From the NCBI GenBank assembly GCA_947624715.1, contig CANQLO010000003.1, forward strand, positions 1 to 64,000: a stretch of DNA of 64,000 nt, given 5' to 3'. Position numbers and translations under genes: made by a program. The notes beneath the pieces are model-generated. The model was given only the letters and a program-made list of their open reading frames with translations. It was not told the DNA's origin and did no database searches. Positions 10,901 through 19,354 of this stretch are shown in pieces. Numbering within the stretch: position 1 is the first letter of the stretch; each line of letters starts with the position of its first letter. This DNA comes from an uncultured Clostridia bacterium. Lineage in GTDB: Bacteria > Bacillota_A > Clostridia > TANB77 > CAG-508.

Positions 10901-12799
10901 ATTTGCTCCGCCTTGTGCAGAACTTGTATTGTATTTTGTTTGTTTTCCTTCTATTTCAATATTAATTACTTTATTTCCATTTTCACTTTCTACAATTTCT
11001 GATGATTTTATTTCTAATTCTTCGTCTAGTAATGCAATATTTTCTTTTTCTACTTTAGTTATTTCTTTTGGTAATTCTATATTAATTATTGGATTGCTAA
11101 ACATTTTATTTTTAGGATTGTTTGCTTCTAGTAATACATTTAATCTTAATGTATTTTCTGTTTGATTTGATATTGTGTCTTTATCTGTAGTTACATCTAC
11201 TGTTGTTACTGGTTCTAATAAGTTTGCTTCTACTTCTGAACTTTTATTTATTGTTTCTGATAATTCACATTGCACTTGTGTTTGTATTTTTGTTAGTGTT
11301 TGTATTTCTTCTTTTGTAACAGGCGCAATAATTGCTTTATAATTTGTTATTTCTAATTTTCCTTCTTTTACAGGCACACTTGTTTCAATTGTTATATTAT
11401 CTACTTTTTGATTATACTCTACTGTAATGTTTTCTTCTGATACTTCTGAAAGTAATATTTCTTGTATTAAATTTTCTCCATTATATATTTTTATTGTTCC
11501 ATCTTGTCCTAAAATATCCATTGCTTGTGCTTTATTTATTAATGTACTTTTGTAATATGTAGATACATTTCCATCTGTTACTATATCTGTCATTTCATTT
11601 ATACTTATTTTATTAGCAACATTAGCATAAGATATGTATAAATCATATTTTGTTACATAGTCTGTATCTTGTCCAACATACATATTTCCTTTATATATGT
11701 CTTTTGTTATATATTTTGTTATATTCATTATTCCTTCTTTTTCTGATGTATCTTCTACTGGTGTTTCATCTTCTTTTTCTACTGTTTTATTTAAAGTACC
11801 ATATACTTCTATTGTAGATTTTGCCTTTGATACAAATGAATCTAAGTTTACTTCTTCTCCATATATATATGTTACTATTATTTCATCTATTGCATCCTTT
11901 TGCCATTGCACTGTATTATTCTCGTCTGGTTCGTTTGTTAATTCTACATATGTTTTACTTTCTTCTTGATTATATTTCCAAAAACTTGCTATATTGTTAT
12001 TAAAATCTATACTGTTCTTTTCATTTGTTGCTCCTGTTTGATATGATATAACTTTTACTTCTTCTGGCTCTTCTCCTACTACTGGATTTTGTATTTCTAA
12101 TTTTGTTGTTTTTACTGGTGCCTTATTATCTGCTATTTTACTTTTTACTAATAATTGTATTATTCTTTTGTTTTCTCCATTTATATTGTAAATTTTATTT
12201 GTTATTATTTCTTGTGAAAGTTCAACTTGCTCTTCTGTAATTTCCTCTGTTGTCCAATTTATTTTTACAGTTTTTGCTGAATCTACATTTTCTATAGTTC
12301 CATCTTCTTTAACATATTCTCCTGTTAACTTTATTTGGCTTTCCATGTTTAATAAACTCAAATTATAATTTAAGTCCTTACGCGCTATAATTGGTATTTC
12401 TACTACTGTTTTATTTTCTTGCGATACTGTTCCAAGATTTTTTTCAAATACTTTTTCATTTTCTTTTGATTTAAAATTAGAATTTGAAAAATCTATATGC
12501 GTTTTTTCTAGCTTACCACTATTTTTAACATTAACCATTACATATAGCTTTAAATCTTCTGAATTAATATCTTTGCTTATTTCTTTTACATTTGTATCGT
12601 TTCCATCTAGATATACATTGAATTCAACATTGTTAATGTTTGTATTAATATCTTGATTAGCTATGCTAATTGCTATTGATTTAAACATAAATGAACATAG
12701 TAAAGCAAAATTTGCAAATGTTAATGTTATAATTAATAGTGTTGCTAGTATTTTTACATTTGTTCTTCCTGTACATATTTTTTTAAAATTATTAAACAT
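7910..12799 (-). CDS. Large surface protein with DUF11-type repeats and an SdrD-B domain
   Basis: This is a 1629-residue protein counted from an ATG preceded by GGGAGG seven bases away; an in-frame TTG five codons earlier overlaps that site and is less likely. It has an N-terminal hydrophobic signal or anchor segment. Repeated DUF11/CARDB-like modules follow (for example EGQIVTYVIGVKN and EGEKINYKIDIKN). Next come a proline-rich spacer of about nine PGEDP-type units, an SdrD-B-like domain (GLAWLDENKNGIRDNNEQ), another DUF11-like module, and a C-terminus with SIKTG followed by a membrane segment and charged tail. It is the first gene of a two-gene operon with the giant adhesin. The domain pattern is typical of clostridial wall-associated stalk proteins; the exact role is unknown. 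Confidence 0.82.
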   Translation of the reverse strand: MFNNFKKICTGRTNVKILATLLIITLTFANFALLCSFMFKSIAISIANQDINTNINNVEFNVYLDGNDTNVKEISKDINSEDLKLYVMVNVKNSGKLEKTHIDFSNSNFKSKENEKVFEKNLGTVSQENKTVVEIPIIARKDLNYNLSLLNMESQIKLTGEYVKEDGTIENVDSAKTVKINWTTEEITEEQVELSQEIITNKIYNINGENKRIIQLLVKSKIADNKAPVKTTKLEIQNPVVGEEPEEVKVISYQTGATNEKNSIDFNNNIASFWKYNQEESKTYVELTNEPDENNTVQWQKDAIDEIIVTYIYGEEVNLDSFVSKAKSTIEVYGTLNKTVEKEDETPVEDTSEKEGIMNITKYITKDIYKGNMYVGQDTDYVTKYDLYISYANVANKISINEMTDIVTDGNVSTYYKSTLINKAQAMDILGQDGTIKIYNGENLIQEILLSEVSEENITVEYNQKVDNITIETSVPVKEGKLEITNYKAIIAPVTKEEIQTLTKIQTQVQCELSETINKSSEVEANLLEPVTTVDVTTDKDTISNQTENTLRLNVLLEANNPKNKMFSNPIINIELPKEITKVEKENIALLDEELEIKSSEIVESENGNKVINIEIEGKQTKYNTSSAQGGANIVIDLKVKAEQFMADKNVAIKTTCINDVETIEKENTLKIQSKTGLLTKNSITIGKEKVEQINNDEIIANANPGETTALINTRIINNYGESIKDVNITGTVKTNLTQQITTNLENATVYYSEQENANTNADSWITEVEDYSKIKAFKIVGNSEIEKAQEINIESQNALMKKSAEGEVLSNIQINYNIGETNLNKEINYKVNKTNAYTTITTNNSNSIELSVTPKTTLETLREGQIVTYVIGVKNVSGETLNNLQLEYIIPEGATYTELTYADDIGVEFTDDLNLKSKTWQINSLEQGKVAEQEVTIKIGKDIKQIQNKINLKDEKNEIIANITTQPTEVKTAQLEVLLTRLDRLKLDLHEDDTIIYTVIAKNITSDKISNVGITSYIPENTAFIENSEYNKDWVFDSEKNIITYNIAELDGNETKQISFEVRINDKSSKDIDKIAINNSAILTIADTEEYETNIINSTIDMINLEFTLSSSNDEQIREGEKINYKIDIKNNGQSSCRFHLWDKVSEFIQLRGLEVTFNGETIYEEDSFNNNTVEYDSIILAPEDIINLEISGVVFDLDDEVEQKEISNIVYIDLPNEEYLASNEITNTIINEKWVDPNSGEDPNPGEDPTPGEDPTPGEDPESGEDPNPGEDPTPGEDPTPGENSNPEETYSISGLAWLDENKNGIRDNNEQFLKDVKVILLDEKGNVVKDKDEKNIETLTTITGTYKFNNLTKGTYTVAFVYDTNKYTIAKYQVEGATSETNSDAISKTITINNEQTLAGITDTIKLESEDMQNIDIGLIQNGKFDLRLDKYINKVVVTNKGGTTTYNFENDTNFTKVEISAKYLNGSTVLIEYALDITNEGDVDGYVEDLMDYMPKDLTFSSDMNSDWYLDQSGNLHNGALSKKAIKSGETERVKLVLTKTINNNQTGTVTNIAEIGTSTNLEGIEEFDSVAGNNKQAEDDYSKAELIISIKTGSPAMYIGIVLASLAILGAGIYLIDKKVLGGE
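8934..9085 (-). repeat. Tandem 18-bp repeats coding a proline-rich linker
   Basis: About nine imperfect copies of an 18-bp unit encode PTPGED/PNPGED hexapeptides. They form an extended, acidic spacer between the DUF11 region and the SdrD-B domain. Copy number in such arrays usually varies between strains. Confidence 0.85.
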
Positions 12800-13037
12800 A
12801 GTAGTTCCTCCCAAATAAATTTTTATATGACTATAATTATACTAATATAGCATTATTTTTACATTTTTATTGAATATTGTCAATATATGCGAATTTTCCT
12901 AATAATATTTATGCCACAAAAATACATACGGAAACACATAATAGCTTTTTTTACTTTAAAAAATTACATTTTTATGACATTTTGTTAATAATTTATTTTT
13001 ATATATAAATCGATAATATATGTATTATCTATATTTT

Positions 13038-13066
13038 ATTATATACGCTTATGTAAACTTTTTCAA
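13038..13066 (-). promoter_or_regulatory. Sigma-A type promoter of the surface-protein operon
   Basis: On the minus strand TTGAAA and TATAAT are separated by exactly 17 bases. Transcription would start near 13030, giving a leader of about 230 nt before the ATG at 12799. A second weaker candidate (TTGACA near 12890) lies within the leader. I recognise no riboswitch in it. Confidence 0.7.
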
Positions 13067-13120
13067 GGGTTTTACACATTTTTTTGCATTTTTTAACAAA
13101 AAATAGATATAGCTATATAA

Positions 13121-13157
13121 AAGAAAATAAAAGAGCAAATTGCCCTTTTATTTTCTT
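13121..13157 (-). terminator. Terminator downstream of the patatin gene
   Basis: Inverted repeat of AGAAAATAAAAG-type arms around a GGGCAATTTGC centre, ending in a T-rich run on the minus strand. It separates the patatin gene from the surface-protein operon promoter. Confidence 0.75.
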
Positions 13158-13238
13158 TAGTATAATTTATTATATATTACACTATTTTTTGATTTTTTTC
13201 AATATGTTTTATCCAGCTTTTTTCGACATTTTTTAGCA

Positions 13239-14079
13239 TTATTTATAAAGTTGCTTTTTTATTTTTATTATATTATCTAATGTCTGCATATACCCCTCTT
13301 TATAACAAAATTCTAATTTACTTATATTAAATGGTTTTACATCTTTTAAATCTATTTCTATTACATAATCACTTATTTTTATAGATTCTCTTATTAAATT
13401 TTCTGTCATTAAATCTAATGACTGCATCGCAATGTTATATATTGTGGTTTGTTTTCTTGGAGTTTTTGATTTAAATTTTATCGAAATTACTTTATCTACT
13501 CCTAATCTTTTTACTTGGTTTGCTGGTAAATTATCAAATATTCCTCCGTCTACAAATTGATATTTTTTGTAATCAAATGGAGCATACATACCTGGAAAAC
13601 TAGAACTTGCTCTTACTGCTTTTCCTAATTCTATGTCATGTATATATTCATCTCCCTGTAGATTATTACTATTAGTAAATATTATTTCTCTATCTGATAT
13701 TAAATCTGTTGCTGGAATTGCTATTGGAAGAGTTATGTCTTTTATATTTTTTATATTTTTAAGTTTTCCAGATTCACTAATTGCAACCTCTATATTATAA
13801 CTTGAAGTTAGTCCTCCTAATTTTATTCCTTTTGACTCCTTTTGTCCACTAAATATGTATTTTGGTGATATTGCCATAACAGACTTTGAAAAATAATTAA
13901 ATAATTTTAACATTTCATCTGTTGTATATCCCATTCCCAAAAGTGCTGTAACTATACTACCCGCAGAAGTTCCAGATACCGCATCTATTTTTATTCCATT
14001 TTCTTGCAAGGCTTTTATTGCTCCAATATGTGCTGCTCCTCTTACTCCTCCGCCGAGCTAATGCTAAACCTATTTTCAT
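13239..14079 (-). CDS. Patatin-like phospholipase, with one +1 frameshift at CGG
   Basis: Patatin-family serine lipid acyl hydrolase. The catalytic serine lies in GTSAGS and the aspartate in VDGGIFDN. The ATG at 14079, preceded by AAGGAATAATT, opens MKIGLAL and then meets an in-frame CGG (plus-strand 14053-14055). Skipping that C gives a glycine-rich oxyanion loop (GGGVRGAAHIGAIKA) that joins the main frame. The restored protein has 279 residues, normal for short bacterial patatins; without the shift the gene would lack its oxyanion hole. It appears monocistronic, with a terminator downstream. Confidence 0.85.
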
Positions 14080-14139
14080 AATTATTCCTTCTTTCTTTTA
14101 TAAATTGGAGTTTGTATAATGGTATTTGGTGTTTGGAAT

Positions 14140-14300
14140 TTGGAATTTTGTGTAGGGGCGGACGACCCTGTCCGCCCGCAAGAAACAAACCAATTGCAAA
14201 CGCCGTAGGGGCGGGCCTTGTGTCCGCCCGATAAAGCAAATCAATAAATTAAATGCAAACTTTGTAGGGATCTTGGCGACTCTGTCGACCCGCAAATGGA
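14140..14300. repeat. GC-rich palindromic repeats (GTAGGGGCGG...CCGCCC family)
   Basis: Two or three adjacent copies of a GC-rich element with GTAGGGGCGGxC and GTCCGCCCG arms, standing out from AT-rich surroundings. Relatives occur near 22330-22420, 30550-30680, 49290-49385, 49587-49612, 51310-51350, 51590-51620, 56113 and 61080. The apparent ORFs here are translations of the repeat and not genes. Confidence 0.75.
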
Positions 14301-14321
14301 CCGCCCCCAATGGTTAATTTA

Positions 14322-14371
14322 AGGTGAATTCAGGACAGTCCCTAGAATTCCCCTTACACAAACTACAATTT
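14322..14371. repeat. GGACAGTCC-type interspersed repeat
   Basis: Copy of a dispersed repeat: GGTGAATTCAGGACAGTCC, then CTAGAATTCCCCT and ACACAAACT. Relatives lie at 21460-21511, 25376-25490 and 61161-61247, always next to gene ends. Confidence 0.7.
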
Positions 14372-14375
14372 ATTT

Positions 14376-15122
14376 TTAATATTTTAGTTGTTCTTCCATA
14401 TTATATACTATTTTACCTATAATTTTGTCTGGTACTATTTTACTTAAAATTCTAATTGCTTTATTGCTTATTCCTGGCAAGATTATATATTTTCCTTTAA
14501 ACATATTGTCTATTGCGTATTTTGCTACATATTCGCTTGTCATTAGTTTTGTTTTGAATTTTACATTTGCTGTTTCTATAAATGGTGTTTTTATTGGTCC
14601 TGGACATAATACGCTTATTTTTATATTTAATTTTCTTTTTTTTATTTCTTGATATATGCTTTGTGTTAATTTTAGTACATATGCTTTTGTGGCATGGTAT
14701 GTTGCCATATGTGGTCCTGGCATAAATCCTGCTATTGATGATACATTTAATATGTAGCCACTATTTTTTTTGCACATGTTTTCTAAGTATAGTTTTGTTA
14801 ATGTATGTACAGCACATACATTTGTATTTATCATATTTAATTCTTTTACTAAATCTGTTTGTGTAAATTCTCCAAAAGTTCCAAATCCAGCATTATTTAT
14901 TAGTATATCTATATCTTGTGCTTGCTTGTATACTTCTATGCAGTTTTCTGCATCTGATAAATCCATACATATTATTTGTGTTTTTGTTTTTATTTCTCTT
15001 TGCACTTCTTCTAATTTTTTTTGATCTCTTGCTACTAATACTATGTCTATTCCTTTCTTGCTTAGGTATATTGCCATTTCTTTGCCTATTCCAGATGAGG
15101 CTCCTGTTACTAATGCTTTCAT
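14376..15122 (-). CDS. Short-chain dehydrogenase/reductase
   Basis: This 248-residue classical SDR has the nucleotide-binding TGASSGIG at residues 6-13, NNAG (about 77-80), the catalytic serine in NVSSIAG and the YHATK Tyr-Lys pair. The substrate cannot be told from sequence. The C-terminus (LPGISNKAIRILSKIVPDK) resembles the DltE/YqjQ-like subgroup that acts on lipids or ketones at the membrane. It is transcribed away from the MNT-HEPN-leuS genes. Confidence 0.88.
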   Translation of the reverse strand: MKALVTGASSGIGKEMAIYLSKKGIDIVLVARDQKKLEEVQREIKTKTQIICMDLSDAENCIEVYKQAQDIDILINNAGFGTFGEFTQTDLVKELNMINTNVCAVHTLTKLYLENMCKKNSGYILNVSSIAGFMPGPHMATYHATKAYVLKLTQSIYQEIKKRKLNIKISVLCPGPIKTPFIETANVKFKTKLMTSEYVAKYAIDNMFKGKYIILPGISNKAIRILSKIVPDKIIGKIVYNMEEQLKY

Positions 15123-15285
15123 TCTTGTTCCTTCTTTCTATGGAAAAATAACGCGTTCCCTTCTCCTTTTCTTTTTTTCATTTCAATTTATTATATCAGA
15201 TAATTGTAAAAAATAACACTTTTTACTTTATTTATTTTAATTTTTGTTATATAATTTTACCAATATTCATTGGGGGTACTTGAAT

Positions 15286-15594
15286 TTGAAAGATTTTGGT
15301 TTAAATGAAAATGTTATTAACAGCATTAAAAACGTTTTTTGTAAATATCCAGAAATAGACAGGGCTTGTATTTTTGGCTCTCGTGCAAGAGGAGATTATA
15401 AAGAAACTTCTGATATTGATATAGTCCTTTATGGAGATAATTTAACTCATTCATTAAATACTAAAATTTTTTATGATTTGGAAGATTTATATATAATATA
15501 CAAAATTGATTTAATTAATTTTAATTCTCTAAAAGATGATGATAAATTAAGGGAAAATATTATAAATGAGGGAGTTGAATTTTATGCCAAATAA
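15286..15594 (+). CDS. mntA: MNT-type nucleotidyltransferase (antitoxin-like partner of HEPN protein)
   Basis: Minimal nucleotidyltransferase domain with the diagnostic GSRARGD and SDIDIVL motif (G-S...D-x-D). The start chosen is TTG with GGGGG nine bases upstream, giving 102 residues; the longer reading frame upstream has no ribosome site. It overlaps the HEPN gene by 11 bases. In the HepT/MntA type VII systems the nucleotidyltransferase adenylylates and silences the HEPN RNase; the same role is inferred here. Confidence 0.82.
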   Translation: MKDFGLNENVINSIKNVFCKYPEIDRACIFGSRARGDYKETSDIDIVLYGDNLTHSLNTKIFYDLEDLYIIYKIDLINFNSLKDDDKLRENIINEGVEFYAK

Positions 15595-15973
15595 TTTAAT
15601 TCAATCTTATGAAGTATTTAAAAATGCATACCTGAAATTAGAACAGTTTATAAGTGAGGATGATTCTTCTGAAATTGCAAGGGCTGGTATTCTTCATGCT
15701 TTTGAATTTACATTTGAATTATGGTGGAAATTTTTACAAAGATATTTAGAAAGTATGTATGTCCTGGAAGAACATGGTCCAAGTAGTGTTATTAAAACAG
15801 CATTTCAAAATGGAGTTATAAAAGATGGACAGTTATATATGGATATGTTAAGAGACAGAAATTTAATTTCACATACATATAAAGAAAATATGGCAGAAGA
15901 AATTTATTTAAGAATAAAAAATGAACATATTAACACATTAAAATTATTTGTAGAAAAGTTTAATTTAATATAG
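15584..15973 (+). CDS. HEPN-domain protein of the HI0074 (nucleotidyltransferase substrate-binding) family
   Basis: This helical protein of 129 residues starts at the ATG with GAGGGAG upstream. It carries RDRNLISHTY near residue 87, the R-x4-6-H signature of HEPN RNases. It pairs with the overlapping MNT gene as a probable toxin-antitoxin unit. It is followed after only 14 bases by leuS, an unusual placement that may put leuS under control of the same promoter. Confidence 0.82.
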   Translation: MPNNLIQSYEVFKNAYLKLEQFISEDDSSEIARAGILHAFEFTFELWWKFLQRYLESMYVLEEHGPSSVIKTAFQNGVIKDGQLYMDMLRDRNLISHTYKENMAEEIYLRIKNEHINTLKLFVEKFNLI

Positions 15974-15987
15974 ATGGGAGAGATTTT

Positions 15988-18396
15988 ATGGATTATAATC
16001 ATAAACAAATTGAGAAAAAATGGCAAAATTATTGGGATGAAAAGCAAACTTTTAAGGCGGTTACTGGTGATAAGAAAGAACCTTATTATATATTAGTAGA
16101 GTTTCCTTATCCTTCAGGTTCAGGTCTTCATGTTGGTCATGTAAGGAGTTATACTGCACAAGATGCTCTTGCTAGAATGAAGAGAATGCAAGGATATAAT
16201 GTTTTATACCCAATGGGTTGGGATGCATTTGGAGCTCCTGCTGAGCAATATGCACTTAAAAACCATATTCATCCAAAGGATGCTGTAAAAGAAAATATTA
16301 AAACTTTTAAGGGACAAATGAAGGATCTAGGTTTTTCTTTTGATTGGTCTTGCGAATTTTCTACAACAGATCCAGATTATTATAAATGGACACAATGGCA
16401 ATTTTTGCAATTCTACAAACATGGAATGGCATATAAAGATACTATTCCTGTTAATTGGTGCCCTACTTGTAAGTCTGTTTTATCAAATGAGGATGCAGCT
16501 GGTGGAGTTTGTGAAAGATGTGGCAGCACAGTTGTTCAAAAGGAAAAATCTCAATGGATGCTTAGAATGAGTAATTATTCAGAAGATTTATTAAAAGGTC
16601 TTGATGATACCAATTTTGCTGATAGAGTAAAACTTGGTCAAATAAATTGGATTGGTAAATCTACTGGTGTTGAATTAGATGTTGAAATAGTAGGTGGAGG
16701 TAAATTTTCCGTTTTTACAACTTGTATTGAAACTGTTTATGGTATTACATTTTTTGTTATTGCACCAGATGGAAAACTTATAAAGGAATTAATGCCTAGG
16801 GTTAAAAATAAGGAAGAAGTTAATAACTATATTAAAGAAACTGCAAAAAAATCTGCTATGGATAGAACTGAACTTAATAAAGGAAAAACTGGTTGCAAAA
16901 TAGAAGGAATTATGGCTATTAACCCTATTAATGGAAAAGAGGTTCCTATATTCTTAGGTGATTTTGTTTTAGGAGATTATGGAACAGGTGCTGTTATGGC
17001 TGTGCCTAGTCATGACCAAAGAGATTTTGAATATGCTGTAGAGCATAACCTAGAAATGATTCAAGTTATAGATGGTAGAGATACAACTGATAGTGCATTT
17101 GAAAAACATGATTATTTAGGTAAGGGTTGCAAACTTATAAATTCTGATGAATTTAATGGTCTTACAGTTGAGGAAGCAAAAGAAGCAATTACTAATAAAT
17201 TAGTAAATAAAGGAATTGCAAGACGTGTAAATAATTATAAAATGAGAGATTGGATTTTTTCTCGCCAAAGATTTTGGGGTGAGCCAATTCCTATGATTTA
17301 TTGTGAAAAATGTGGATGGCAACCTATGAAAGAAGAAGACTTGCCATTACTATTACCTGACGTTGCAGAGTATGAGCCTACGGAAGATGGAGAAAGCCCA
17401 CTTGCAAACATCGAATCGTGGGTAAATACTACTTGTCCACATTGCGGAGGACCTGCAAAGCGAGAAACAGATACTATGCCTAACTGGGCTGGTTCTAGTT
17501 GGTATTTCTTAAGATTTATGGATCCACATAATGATAAAGAATTTGCTTCTATGGATGCTATGAAGTATTGGAATAGAGTTGACTGGTATAATGGTGGTAT
17601 GGAACATACTGCAAGACATTTATTGTATGCTAGATTTTGGGTTCAATTTTTATATAACATCGGCTTAGTTCCTAAAAAAGAAATGATTTGGACTCGTGTT
17701 AGTCATGGTATGGTTTTAGGTTCTAATAATGAAAAAATGAGTAAATCTAAAGGAAATGTAATTAATCCTGATGATATAATAAAAGAATATGGTGCAGATA
17801 CATTAAGAATTTATGAAATGTTTATGGGTGATTACACACAAGATGCTCCTTGGAGTACAGATTCTTTAAGAGGTTGTAAACGTTTTATAGATAAAGTTAT
17901 TCGTTTGAAAGATAAGGTTGGAGAGGGAGAAGGCTATTCTAAAAAATTAGAACCTATTATCCACAAAACTATTAAAAAAGTAGAAAACGATTTGAGTACA
18001 ATGGCATATAATACAGCTGTATCGGCATTAATGATTTTAGCAAATAGTTTTGATGATGAAAAAAGCATTACAAAGGACGAATATCATTTACTACTTACTT
18101 TGCTTAACCCAATCGCTCCTCATATTACTGAGGAACTAAATGAATCATTAGGATTTAAACCAATTTGCGAATCTGCTTGGCCAACATTTGATGAATCAAA
18201 AACAATTGATTCAGAAATAGAAATTCCTGTTCAATTAAATGGAAAAGTAAAGGCAACTATAAAAATTGCATTAGATAGTGAAGAAGGTGTTGTAAAAGAA
18301 AAGGTTCATAGTGAAGTTGCAAATCTATTAGAAGGAAAAACTATTGTTAAAGAAATATATGTAAAGAATAAGATTTATAATATAGTAGTTAAATAA
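15988..18396 (+). CDS. leuS: Leucyl-tRNA synthetase
   Basis: Class Ia aminoacyl-tRNA synthetase of 802 residues, the usual length. The HIGH motif appears as HVGH near residue 49 (PYPSGSGLHVGHVRSY), a zinc-ribbon Cys pair pattern near 158-178 (CPTCK...CERCG), the CP1 editing domain with the GTGAVMAVPSHDQRD signature, and KMSKS as KMSKSKGNV. It charges tRNA-Leu. No T-box leader is visible upstream because the HEPN gene abuts it. The gene uses no in-frame CGG codon. Confidence 0.97.
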   Translation: MDYNHKQIEKKWQNYWDEKQTFKAVTGDKKEPYYILVEFPYPSGSGLHVGHVRSYTAQDALARMKRMQGYNVLYPMGWDAFGAPAEQYALKNHIHPKDAVKENIKTFKGQMKDLGFSFDWSCEFSTTDPDYYKWTQWQFLQFYKHGMAYKDTIPVNWCPTCKSVLSNEDAAGGVCERCGSTVVQKEKSQWMLRMSNYSEDLLKGLDDTNFADRVKLGQINWIGKSTGVELDVEIVGGGKFSVFTTCIETVYGITFFVIAPDGKLIKELMPRVKNKEEVNNYIKETAKKSAMDRTELNKGKTGCKIEGIMAINPINGKEVPIFLGDFVLGDYGTGAVMAVPSHDQRDFEYAVEHNLEMIQVIDGRDTTDSAFEKHDYLGKGCKLINSDEFNGLTVEEAKEAITNKLVNKGIARRVNNYKMRDWIFSRQRFWGEPIPMIYCEKCGWQPMKEEDLPLLLPDVAEYEPTEDGESPLANIESWVNTTCPHCGGPAKRETDTMPNWAGSSWYFLRFMDPHNDKEFASMDAMKYWNRVDWYNGGMEHTARHLLYARFWVQFLYNIGLVPKKEMIWTRVSHGMVLGSNNEKMSKSKGNVINPDDIIKEYGADTLRIYEMFMGDYTQDAPWSTDSLRGCKRFIDKVIRLKDKVGEGEGYSKKLEPIIHKTIKKVENDLSTMAYNTAVSALMILANSFDDEKSITKDEYHLLLTLLNPIAPHITEELNESLGFKPICESAWPTFDESKTIDSEIEIPVQLNGKVKATIKIALDSEEGVVKEKVHSEVANLLEGKTIVKEIYVKNKIYNIVVK

Positions 18397-18399
18397 AAA

Positions 18400-18436
18400 A
18401 TTGGGGAAAAAGGGGCCAGGCCCCTTTTTCCCCAAT
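18400..18436. terminator. Bidirectional terminator made of a GGGGCCAGGCCCC palindrome
   Basis: A long nearly perfect palindrome (arms GGGGAAAAAGGGGCC and GGCCCCTTTTTCCCC) flanked by A and T runs lies between the convergent leuS and DUF2207-like genes. An almost identical palindrome occurs inside purL at 23423-23456, so this is a repeat used as a terminator. Confidence 0.8.
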
Positions 18437-18438
18437 TT

Positions 18439-19354
18439 TTATTTTATTACTGATTTTAGCTTTTTGGTATTTAAATTAGTTCTATAAAAATCTTTTCTTG
18501 AGCAACCTGCTCTTCCGCTTCCGGCACATGCACAGGCACAACTACTTGCGCAGCTACTGTGTGCACAAGCACAACTACTATGAACACATCCTCCACCATA
18601 AAAGCCTCCGCCATAAAAGCCTCCACCATAAAAGCCTCTATGCCTATAGTAGCCTCCGCCACCCATTCCGTCCTGCTATTAATATTATAAAAGCAAGAAC
18701 AAATATTATAATGTATATTACAGTATAAGATGAACCATTCGATTTTTTTTGTGATGTTAAAGCAGAAAATACCTTTTTATCATATTTTACTTTAGCTGTT
18801 AGTTTTTCACCTTTTGCCATATATGTTTTATTCCATATTAAATAATTACCTTCTGTTTTCTTGGTATTGCTAGATTTTACTTGGTCTTTATTCCATCTGA
18901 TTGTCATATTATCTATTTCTGCATCTGTAAACCATGCTGGTGTTACATCATATTTACATTTTCCCCATGATACCTTATAAATGTATGGCTGATGTATTGA
19001 ATATTTAAAAGTAAATTCATCTCCTTCATAGTATTTTTGAGTAAAATCAATTCTTACATAAGAACCACTATATGCCTTTATGCTTTTTATGTTACTACTA
19101 AGTGCTGTTGGTGTATTAAAATATTCATTTGGTGTTCCAATTTTAACCCATTCTAGCGGTCCTTCTGTGGTAGAATCTAAAACATCCCATGTTATTTCAT
19201 ATGTAATGTCTAATGAACCATCATTCATTCTTGGTTCCACTGTTACTATATAATTGGTAATTCTATCTAAATCTGCTGCATAGACTTTAGTATTTATACC
19301 TAAAATTACAAAAGCAATAAACATTAATATTAATACTATATATTTTTTCTTCAT
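18439..19354 (-). CDS. DUF2207-like membrane protein with Gly/Cys-rich tail, one +1 frameshift at CGG
   Basis: It has an N-terminal signal peptide (MKKKYIVLILMFIAFVILG), an extracellular beta-rich domain (DGSLDITYEITWDV, ADIDN-like AEIDNMTIRW) and a transmembrane helix near residue 220. In the ATG frame the protein would end at 236 residues just after the helix. Skipping the C of CGG (plus-strand 18668-18670) instead leads into GGMGGGGYYRHRGFYGGG and a cysteine-rich end (CACACAGSGRAGCSRKDFY), the tail usual in such proteins. The restored length is 304 residues. The ATG directly follows the stop codon of the radical SAM gene. The function is unknown. Confidence 0.8.

Noticed and set aside
12800..13037. 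Riboswitch in the 230-nt leader of the surface-protein operon
   Set aside because: AT-rich, without a recognisable conserved aptamer core; only a promoter can be supported.
14042..14310. Two overlapping minus-strand ORFs of 65-70 codons
   Set aside because: They are translations of GC-rich intergenic repeats; no ribosome site and no family resemblance.
15988..18396. T-box or other riboswitch ahead of leuS
   Set aside because: There is no room: the HEPN gene ends 14 bases upstream.
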